Assembly (NCBI GenBank): GCA_024403335.1
Contig: JAKSSA010000005.1
Coordinates: 1-64,000 of the forward strand
DNA from: Lachnospiraceae bacterium
GTDB lineage: Bacteria > Bacillota > Clostridia > Lachnospirales > Lachnospiraceae
Reading direction: 5' to 3'
DNA: 64,000 nt
In this document: positions 52,555-61,381 of the stretch, piece after piece
Numbering within the stretch: position 1 is the first letter of the stretch
Layout: every line of letters begins with the position of its first letter
Notes under the pieces: generated by a model
Database searches by the model: none
What the model saw: only the letters and a program-made list of their open reading frames with translations
Told to the model about the DNA's origin: nothing
Position numbers and translations under genes: made by a program

Positions 52555-55500
52555 TTATTTACCCCACCATGCATCTTTGCCCTTTGTCAATTTTCCACCA
52601 CCGGGTTTGAACTTGAAGTACAGGCCCAGCGTTTTGGCTTTTGCTACAATGGGCTTTAACTCATCTCCACCGATAATCCAAAGGGCACCGTTGGACTGCC
52701 GCTTATCAATGTATTTTACATTGTTCTTTTTCAGCAGCGAGATAATATCATCAGTCTCCGGCAGCAAGTCTTCCATTCCAGGCAAAACCTGCTGGTCACA
52801 GCTTGTGCTATTGCTTGTTATGTACGGTTTGACCGGCATTACCGGTTGCTGTGGTTCAGATACAGGGAGCTTTTCTTCAACAGCTTCGGTTTCCTGTTCA
52901 TGCGATATCTGGGGTTCTTCTGAGGATACGGTTACCGTTGAAGCAACCTCAGTTGCTACAACAGCTTGCTTTATAGAAGGAAGTTCCGGGACCTCCGAAG
53001 TAGTAGTGACGATCCCGCCATTAAGTGCAGCGGCAATTGTATCCTCCTCCGGTTCCTGCGGTTCTCCATCCTCGCCACACAGTATAATACCGGCACGGTT
53101 TTTGACTCTGTTCAGGAGTTCAGTATTTCTGGTTTCCGGAGCTGTAACATCAGCTGCTTCTGGCTCAATTCCGTAGTTAGTCAACTCTGCAAATACACGC
53201 TCCATCGTTTTTTCGGAATTGCTGTAATATTCACTTCCGCGGATACGGATGAATCTCCAGCCCAGACGTTCCAGAATAGTCTGACGTTCCATATCCTCAC
53301 GGATTTTTGCTTCGCCGCTGTGCCAACGCTCACCATCACATTCTATAGCAACAGTTTTCTTACCGCACATTGCAACCATATCCAATCGGTATGCGCCGAC
53401 TTTCCACTGCTGAACAAGGTGATAGCCACGGTCAGCAAGTGTAGTTGCCACTGCTGCTTCAAACGGGGAATCTGCATATTCCTCTATTTCTCCATGGCGC
53501 ATCTCCACTGCCTGAGGATTAATGGAGTATTCAATAAGCATTTTGCGAATATCGCCGGGTTTCAGATCGTTCGCTGGATCAAGAGAATCTACTACCCAAA
53601 GCTGATCTCTTGCTCGGCTTGCTGCAACGTTATAGCGCTTACGATATGAATCATCCGGTCCAAAAATCTGCAGATGAATAGGACCATTTCCATCTCCACT
53701 GTCAACAACGCTCAGGAATATTACGTCGCGTTCATCACCCTGGAAATTTGCAGAATTACCGCAAAGAATACTTCTGCTGACAATTTCTTTCGGGTCAATT
53801 TCCTGTTCAATCAGCTGCTGGATAATCTTTACCTGCTCATCGCCAAGCAAAGAAATGACGCCAAAACTTTTTCCTGCGTATTCAGGCTGCTCCATGCAAG
53901 CTTGCATCAATGCGACAATTGCTCTTGCCTCTGCAGGGTTTGTCTTGCTCTTTCCCTCACGTTTTCCGTTGGCAACACGATAGTTTACAACAGCAGGAAG
54001 AAGTGTACTGTTGCTGGCATCACGCAGAGGTTTGATCTTGTAATCATATGAAAGCATATTGCTGAAGCCAATAATTTCAGGGACACAGCGAAAATGCTCT
54101 CGCAGCATCAGCGGTTGGAAAGTAGTAGCGGCTATGTCATAAATCGATGTTTTGGCATTGTAGAGATGAGAATTTGGAATTTTGTCCTTAATATACATCT
54201 GCTCCAGTGCGCTCATCTTGTCAACTTCCACACCAACAGCCATTGGACTGACTTGCTTATCATCACCGACAATAACAAGTTTTCTGCCCATATACAGGAT
54301 TGCCAGCGAAGAAATGTCCGACTGGCTAGCCTCATCGATAATGATGATATCAAACCGATTGCTCTTGGGGTTCAAGCTTTCCAAAGCGCGATTAATGGGC
54401 ATAATCCACCCCGGAACAGCGCCCTGGCATTTGGTCATCAATTCACGGGCTTTCGCTTTTAGTGCGGGGGCCTGTTTTCCGGTACCCTTGCCGATGCGCT
54501 TGACAGTCTGTTTCCAGCCTTGCAGAGCCTGTTTCATGTCAATATCGGCTTCAGTTCTTCTTAACAGGTGGTACCATGCGCTTTTCTCTGCATAGCGTGC
54601 AGTGACTTTTCTATATTCTTTGCTCAGCCGTATGCTTTCTGCCTGAAGCACCCCAAAAGGCGTAGCGGTAATCTCTTCTACAATACCGCACAGTTGTTTC
54701 CATTTCCATGCGTCTTCAATATCACTGGGAACAATTGTCTGTCCATGTACATCAGAACGGCTGCGAATAGCCTCTGCCCATTGAGGTGCGATTGGCTCCA
54801 GTATTTTGAGAAGCTCAATGCGGTTTTTCTGGAGGGCATACTTCGCATACATGCGTTCCAATTCCGAGTACGCTTCCGTATATGTAATTGTATTTCCTGC
54901 ATTTATAAAGGATAGCAAAGCTGCGCATACTCGGCTGCTTCCTCGCTTGCCGATGGTCAGTTTATTTTTGACTTCCTCAATTGCATCTGTATGCTCTTCA
55001 ATTCGCATGGCTGCAATGAAAAGATCACAGATAGCCGGAATAACCGTTTCCACGGCAGACAGGATTTTATCTGTTGCGGCTATATCAGAATCAAGCGGAT
55101 CTTCCTCGAAAATTGTATCTGCAGGAATCCCCACAGCAGATAGTTTGTCCAAAAGAGGCTGGTAAGCGTCATGATACCAGTCCAGATATTTATGAATGTA
55201 TGGAACCCAATTTCCGGCAATACGCTCCTGATTTGCTGTATCAAGGTCAAAGAATCTCGGGACGCCGTGAACTGCGAGAAGCTCATCCCAATATACTGCA
55301 GACTGTTTGCGGACGGCATCCATCTCAATACAATGCAGCACAACATCACAGTCATGAGCAGACTGCGGCTGTTTTCCATTAAGCGTGACCGCACTTAGCG
55401 CGGGGCCATACTCTTTGTGCATCATCATCGCAAGCTTGCCGATTTTGCCTTTATCAGCAAAGGTAGTTCTAAGCTCGGTATATACACTTTTCAGGTCTGC

Positions 55501-57696
55501 AATGCGTTCCGGCTCAGCAAATTGAATGTTCAGTCCAAACTGCTCGGATACTATGGATTCTGCAAAAGCATTTGCTTTTTCAATTTCCTGAATGAGAGTT
55601 ATCCAACGCTGACGGAAAGAAGCACCTTTCTTGCCATCCACGGCTGCAATCTTCATCCATTTCTCTATTTTTCCAAAGGAGTGCGCATACTCTTTCAACT
55701 GCTGCACGTCCTGCTCTGTGGGATAATCAACGACAATTTTGCCGAACTTGCCGTTAACAGTAAGCTTGCGTTCAATAGTATCGCGGGCAGCCTGCATTTG
55801 ATTATCTCCGGCAGTTGCCTCGAAACGATGAAGAGCAGACTGAAGAGCGTTCCATTCTTCCGAAAATTCTGCAGGGGACATTATTTGCTCGGGCTGAGGC
55901 AGATTTGTAGCAAGTTCAATTTCATCTGCCACTGTAACGCCTTCATTGCTGCGATACAGTTCAGCAAGCTGCTCAAAAGTCAGAGGAAGAGGCGCACGAA
56001 GCCGGACCTTTCCCGGAATATAGGAAAGATCAGATGAATGATCAACTACAAACTCTGCCGCCTTTGACGGGGAGATGTCCTCGCCGTTATAAACAATGCA
56101 GTTGCACTCCTGATTGATGATTGCAAATATCTTACGGCGAACATCCGCTAACTGTTTAATAATGTCACGGCGCTCTACTGCCAGTACATCCATATCCCGC
56201 TTCAATTCATGAGAAGTGGTTTTGGACATATAACCGGTGATGCCATCAACAGAACGTTCCATATCAACATTGGAATCATCCAAAATGGAAACACAAAGGC
56301 TCTGTAGGCCGGGCGCAACCTTATCTTTCAGAACAGCAAGCGCTTTCGTCGTATAGCTTGTGACCAAAACGCTTTTGCCCTGTGCAAGGAAATGTCCCAT
56401 AAGGTTTGCGATGGTATGGGTTTTACCGGTTCCCGGAGGTCCCTGTACGAGAACGGCATTGTAGTATTCGATTCTACGGGCAATTTCCAACTGCTCCTTA
56501 TTAGCTTCTTTTGAAAGCAGGATATCTACGCTTTCGCCACCAACCGCTGCAAGCTGTTCTTCAACGCTTGTTTCACCGGTATCCTCAGGGATTTCAATCG
56601 TTCCGCCGCTTACGATATCAACGATTGGTGCAGGAACTTCGCCGGTTTCCTGAACGTTTTCGATAATCTGCTCAATTGCTTTCAACGTTCCATCCAAGCG
56701 TTTACGGACAATGTAGCACGGCTCATAATAGAGCAACAGTCGGTTGCTGCTGCTCCAGCTTGCAGGTATTCCTTCTTCGGAGTATACGCTCTCGGAAGAA
56801 AGCTGATGAACCAGTATTTTCAGAAAAGCAGGCGTATCATTGCGATCCAGCGGATGATAGTCATTTTTCTGCAGATCAGCACTAAGTGAGTTAATTCCGC
56901 TGAGATTGATATCTTCCATCACCTGGAATGCAATAGAATACATTTCAGACGGAACATCTGTATCCAGAATATATACCATGTTTACATCCGGGTCGTAGTC
57001 CAACTTTACACGGTGTGTCAGTACGGGGTGCTTAATTGCAGGATTTTCTCTGTCGCAAAGTATGCCGTTTGCTGCAATGATTTCCTCGGTTTCGGACTCT
57101 CTCTGCAACTCAAAATACAAACGATAGAGATCAGCGAATAGGTCTCTGGTTCTGGCAGTAATCTTCTGCTTTTCAACCCAAACTGCACGCTTAACAAGCC
57201 ATGACTCCAAAGCCGTTACTCGTTTGGGGTCATCGTTGAAATAGATGTACGCAGGCTCTACTTTTTCCTCGCCATCTTTTTCCTGCGGTGCATCGAACAA
57301 CGATGAGAATACAGATTCCTTTTCCGGTTCCAGGATTATAGATTCTTTTACAGAAGCCTCCCGGCGATAATCATCCCAGCCGGGTAGGAGCCAGTCCTTG
57401 AACACTTCATCGGGTTCAGGGCACTTTTGGAATTCTGGCTTATGGACAGAAAGAAGCGTTGAACCGGAATCCGCATCGGAACTCTGAGCATCATCCTCAA
57501 CACGATCACGCCAGAACACATGTATATTCTCCGGGTCGTCAGGAAGGTTTGAGAGTGCAAAAGACCATGGGTAATCCTTCATATTCAGGATTGCCTTCTG
57601 CTTTAACTTGTTTAATTCACGAATGAACTGAAACAGGGACACGACCTTACTTTGTTCAGTTCCGTCATTTATGGTCTGTTCGAGGATATCTGACAT
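52555..57696 (-). CDS. Giant SF1 helicase with C-terminal PD-(D/E)XK-like nuclease domain
   Basis: 1713 residues. An acidic N-terminal region (1-400) precedes a UvrD/Dna2-Nam7-type helicase split by a roughly 650-residue helical insert: GPPGTGKT at about 416, IIIDEAS at about 1117, VGDDKQ at about 1146, REHFRC, and YNVAASRARD at about 1359. At about 1430-1500 lies a Vsr/MTES_1575-like endonuclease domain (RLDMVAMCGKKTVAIECDGE, then LERLGWRFIRIRG). A Glu/Pro-rich linker leads to a small C-terminal domain (GGDELKPIV, KFKPGGGKL). AGGAGG precedes the ATG. Likely an effector or motor of the defence operon; no frameshift seen. Confidence 0.88.
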   Translation of the reverse strand: MSDILEQTINDGTEQSKVVSLFQFIRELNKLKQKAILNMKDYPWSFALSNLPDDPENIHVFWRDRVEDDAQSSDADSGSTLLSVHKPEFQKCPEPDEVFKDWLLPGWDDYRREASVKESIILEPEKESVFSSLFDAPQEKDGEEKVEPAYIYFNDDPKRVTALESWLVKRAVWVEKQKITARTRDLFADLYRLYFELQRESETEEIIAANGILCDRENPAIKHPVLTHRVKLDYDPDVNMVYILDTDVPSEMYSIAFQVMEDINLSGINSLSADLQKNDYHPLDRNDTPAFLKILVHQLSSESVYSEEGIPASWSSSNRLLLYYEPCYIVRKRLDGTLKAIEQIIENVQETGEVPAPIVDIVSGGTIEIPEDTGETSVEEQLAAVGGESVDILLSKEANKEQLEIARRIEYYNAVLVQGPPGTGKTHTIANLMGHFLAQGKSVLVTSYTTKALAVLKDKVAPGLQSLCVSILDDSNVDMERSVDGITGYMSKTTSHELKRDMDVLAVERRDIIKQLADVRRKIFAIINQECNCIVYNGEDISPSKAAEFVVDHSSDLSYIPGKVRLRAPLPLTFEQLAELYRSNEGVTVADEIELATNLPQPEQIMSPAEFSEEWNALQSALHRFEATAGDNQMQAARDTIERKLTVNGKFGKIVVDYPTEQDVQQLKEYAHSFGKIEKWMKIAAVDGKKGASFRQRWITLIQEIEKANAFAESIVSEQFGLNIQFAEPERIADLKSVYTELRTTFADKGKIGKLAMMMHKEYGPALSAVTLNGKQPQSAHDCDVVLHCIEMDAVRKQSAVYWDELLAVHGVPRFFDLDTANQERIAGNWVPYIHKYLDWYHDAYQPLLDKLSAVGIPADTIFEEDPLDSDIAATDKILSAVETVIPAICDLFIAAMRIEEHTDAIEEVKNKLTIGKRGSSRVCAALLSFINAGNTITYTEAYSELERMYAKYALQKNRIELLKILEPIAPQWAEAIRSRSDVHGQTIVPSDIEDAWKWKQLCGIVEEITATPFGVLQAESIRLSKEYRKVTARYAEKSAWYHLLRRTEADIDMKQALQGWKQTVKRIGKGTGKQAPALKAKARELMTKCQGAVPGWIMPINRALESLNPKSNRFDIIIIDEASQSDISSLAILYMGRKLVIVGDDKQVSPMAVGVEVDKMSALEQMYIKDKIPNSHLYNAKTSIYDIAATTFQPLMLREHFRCVPEIIGFSNMLSYDYKIKPLRDASNSTLLPAVVNYRVANGKREGKSKTNPAEARAIVALMQACMEQPEYAGKSFGVISLLGDEQVKIIQQLIEQEIDPKEIVSRSILCGNSANFQGDERDVIFLSVVDSGDGNGPIHLQIFGPDDSYRKRYNVAASRARDQLWVVDSLDPANDLKPGDIRKMLIEYSINPQAVEMRHGEIEEYADSPFEAAVATTLADRGYHLVQQWKVGAYRLDMVAMCGKKTVAIECDGERWHSGEAKIREDMERQTILERLGWRFIRIRGSEYYSNSEKTMERVFAELTNYGIEPEAADVTAPETRNTELLNRVKNRAGIILCGEDGEPQEPEEDTIAAALNGGIVTTTSEVPELPSIKQAVVATEVASTVTVSSEEPQISHEQETEAVEEKLPVSEPQQPVMPVKPYITSNSTSCDQQVLPGMEDLLPETDDIISLLKKNNVKYIDKRQSNGALWIIGGDELKPIVAKAKTLGLYFKFKPGGGKLTKGKDAWWGK

Positions 57697-57747
57697 ATCT
57701 CAAACCTCCTATGTTATTTGATAACGTGCGGGTTAAATGCGATACAT

Positions 57748-57965
57748 TTATAGTTCTTTCGAGAGCAAAGCGATAAGTTCCTTTGATTCTTCTTTTGACA
57801 AGGTAACACCCTTGCCCATTTTTCATGCTCGGGAGCCCAGTCACGTAGGTCAAACTTAGGTTCGCCGCCATTCCAGGACACCAGATTCAGTTCTTTTCTC
57901 CAGCCGGAGGGTGTCTCTGACAGCACTCCGATTTCTTTTGTGATTTCATATTTAAAATCTGCCAT
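57748..57965 (-). pseudogene. YdbC/PC4-type ssDNA-binding protein, shifted by one base
   Basis: The frame from the ATG at 57965 (GGAG upstream) gives FKYEITKEIGVLSETPSGWRK, then ELNLVSWNGGEPKFDLRDWA and PEHEK, the N-terminal two thirds of the YdbC/PC4 family. After CATGAAAAATGGGC the family's MGKGVTLSKEESKELIALLS continues in another frame, so one A is missing in an A-run (near 57820-57826) and the original stop is at 57748. In the written frame the protein continues as unrelated residues to 57714. The gene lies between the methylase and the giant helicase. It is a true lesion, a sequencing error or a slippage site. Confidence 0.8.
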
Positions 57966-58036
57966 TTTACAAACTCCTTCGATAATATGTTATTGATACA
58001 GATGTTGTGCTGCTAATCAACATTTTATAAGGCAAT

Positions 58037-61000
58037 TCATATAAGATCATCCACTATCGAGTCAATCTTTTCCATGCATTTTTTTGTTTGAATTAATGCA
58101 CCAACAATAGAAACATAATGCAATTTATCTTCTTCGGATAAAGGCCGACCTTTCCTGTCTTTCAACCATTTCTCAAGAGGTTGATATCCTCCTATTTGAA
58201 AATTCCAGATATCATCAGGTACAGGATAAAATCTTTGAGTTTTATTTATGAAAACAGCACTTTCCTTGAAGGTGATTTTTTCAATTATGTTAGTTCCTGA
58301 ATTTATGGATGCGGCTGATGCATCATAATAAGACGGCTTCATCAAATGGATATTTTTTAATTCATTTCCAATTTCAGCAAGCATCCAAAACTTTTTCTCA
58401 TCACAAATATAAGGAATTCTGGGAAAATCCAAATTTAAAAATTCTTTATACTTCTCCCTATAATGCTTTGAAAACAAAATAGCATAAATATATGCCCAAA
58501 AATCACAAGGTGCAAAGTAATCATGAGAATCATCTGTTCTTTCTGTTTTATACCTAAGTCCAAGATTTTGCTCAAAAGTAGATGTAACCTGCTTGTTTAG
58601 ATTGGGTATGCGCTCCCATCTTCCCATATTGTATGTATAAAGATAAAGTGGGAATAGGCAACCGCCACCACGTCTAAATATATTTAAGTCTACGATTCTA
58701 TCAGTCGCAAAGACAACGTTCCAATTTGATAAGTCAGATGCTTGCCCCTGTCTGCTAATAATCAACCCTACATTGTCATATAACATATGGCTTAACACCT
58801 TATAAACAGGATAAGCCAAAAATCCTCTAACTTTATCAGTATAATATGTCCATTTTAAGTCAAATGGCCTATAAAGACATTGCTTGAGGTAGTCATCTTT
58901 TATCCCATAATCAATAACATTACTCTTCGCATAAGATACTTTTTGATCTCTGCTTTCTGAAGTAACATTGTATTTAAGTTTTATTTCTTCTTCTGTAAGG
59001 GATTCAAAATCATGAAGGACTTCTGTTAATTCTTCTTTTGAATCATGAAAAGCGATAGTGTCACGTTTTGAACAGATTCCAACACCATTTAATGGAAAAG
59101 CTTCTTCAACTTTGAAATATCGGTCCCATTTTTTTGAAAGTGACATATCCTGCTCAATGAAAAAGAACATCTCTTTAGCAGGTGACACTTCTTTCCAATC
59201 TAAAGTGTTTATTGCAAGGTTGTTCAACGATTGATACTTTGATTCTCTTACTCCATATAAATCTGCGTGATATATTGAGCAACTCTTTCCTGTTCGTTTT
59301 CCTTTTACGGCTAAAAGAATACAAACACCTTGCTGAATATCAAAAACATTTTCATCTTTTGATCCATCAGGGCATATTTCTTTTTTCTTTGCATTTCCGT
59401 GAAGGTCCAAGACATATATCCGAGTGAAAGATTGCATCAGCTTCCACCGCATTCCACGAAAAGTAGGATTGTCTAAAAAACCATGAGGATTAATGTAAGC
59501 AAGAATTCCAGCCTCAGAGTTATCGATAAATGTTTGCGCATATCTTATGAATTTCACATAATCATCATTTATCCATTTGGAATTTTGCTCTTGAAGCTTT
59601 TGCTGACCGCCAGGTTCTTTTTTGTAATCCTCCATTAATTCCTGAATCCAAGCTCCATTATTGGCACTCTCTCCACTATAGGGAGGATTGCCAATAAGTA
59701 TGCTAATACCACGGTTCTTTTTTGCTTTGTTTGCCTCTATCGATTCTGTCGCCAAAGGATCATCAAAAAGCGTAAGCTGATTATCCGAATTACCGGCTTT
59801 CTCAAGGGAGTTAGTAAGGAAAACATTCAAACGATGCTCACCGGAAAAATCATATCCCGTATCCTTCAGAACCATAGCAAGTTTCATGTGTGCGACGGCA
59901 TAAGGAGCCATCATAAGTTCAAAACCATTCAAACGAGGCAACAGGCTCTCGTCCACATACTTATTCCAAAGGGCAGCAACAACGGCTTTCGGTTCTCCTT
60001 TGTGCTTTTGCTGGAAATTCTCATAAATCTGCAGGATGGTCTGGCGGAGAAAGGTTCCGGTACCAGTGGCAGGGTCAAGAATCTGAACCGCAGGAACTTC
60101 AATCTGCTCTTCAACCTGAGTTTTATAACCATTTACTCTACGATGGCTGTCGCGCATTACTTTGATTTTCTTTGTCTCAGTGGATGCGAGACCATCCTCA
60201 TAGCCAAATTCTGTTTTCAGAATAGAGTCCACCGCTCGAACGATGAAATTAACAACCGGCTGAGGAGTGTAGTAAACACCTCTCTGAACTTTTTGGGTCT
60301 TATCATAGGCGGTCAGAAATTCCTCATAGAAATGGATAACCGGGTCTTCACGTCCGCCGCCTGTCTGACGGTTAAAGTCCTTTATGATTTCGTCAGTCTT
60401 GGAATGCAGAAGCAGTTCCACAACATTGCCGATTTCCAGTTCGTCAAAAGAAAGCTTATTGCTGTTATGAGAACCAAGGCACTCGCGCATAAGGCTCTTC
60501 AGGAATGGATTTGTACCGGGAATGCATTCGATTGCTTCATCTGCACTGAAGTCATCCTGTGTACTGTCCATGCAGCGTGCGGAAAAAAGACCGTATACGA
60601 CTGTCTGGGCATACATATCCGCAAACTGCTGTTCCGTCATATCATGAATCAGAGTATCTCTGAATTTGTCATACAGAAGATGGACGTAGCCGTTCTTTGT
60701 TTCAACTGCAAGCGTTGCAAGAATACGGTTGCGTATCTCCTGAGCTTCTGCTGCAAGCTTGATAGTAAGCGTAGAAGAATCCTGGATGGTCTGACGGTAT
60801 CCGGAAAAGAATGCATTAGACCAATCTTCCCGCCATGCATCGATATTTCCCGGATTCTTCGGCCATGCAAGCAGAGAAAGTCTGTCCTCAAACACTTTGA
60901 TCTGAGTAAAATCCTCAAGTGCCGGTGCGCAGGAAATCATTTTAATCTGAGGGAGACCCTTTTCTCTGTCTTCAAAGTGCGCAATACCGATAGTACGGTT

Positions 61001-61369
61001 ATTGTCCTCACCCCAATTGCAGATAAACAGAAGGTCCTGCTGTTCCCAGACAGTGTGGTCGACAGAGCTGCGTCTCCTTGGTACGAGTGTGGAAAGAATC
61101 TTTCTAAGTGCAGATACCTCAAACTTGTTGCTGTCAAATTCAATGCAGAAAATACCCCACTGCTGGCCGTCAACCAATGGCTGAAGCTAGCGAAGAGAGG
61201 AAATCTTTGCAAAGTTTTCCTCTTTAAGGCCAATATCCTCCGCCTCAAAATCATAGGAGATATCTTCAATATCATCGAAGCTGTCCATGTCTATATCCCA
61301 TCCGAGATTGGTGGAAAAATAGGTAATCAGGTCTGTTGTGTTTTTTACATTACGAATATCATAATTCAT
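58037..61369 (-). pseudogene. Type ISP-like N6-adenine DNA methylase interrupted by an amber codon
   Basis: About 1110 codons from the ATG at 61369 (AAGGAGAG upstream). Residues 1-60 end at TAG (61187-61189), after which the same frame continues as LQPLVDGQQWGIFC, the normal next segment, to 58037. A CAG-to-TAG change explains it. The main part has methylase motif I (LDPATGTGTFL, near 60070), motif IV NPPYSGE (near 59685), an upstream helical region and a large C-terminal target-recognition domain. Without suppression or restart at the TTG at 61177 the protein is truncated. In a defence operon such an enzyme would mark self DNA. Confidence 0.87.
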
Positions 61370-61381
61370 AATTATCTCTCC

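Noticed and set aside
52966..57000. Long plus-strand open frames opposite the giant helicase and methylase.
   Set aside because: They are antisense shadows of GC-richer coding sequence; no start signals or recognisable families.
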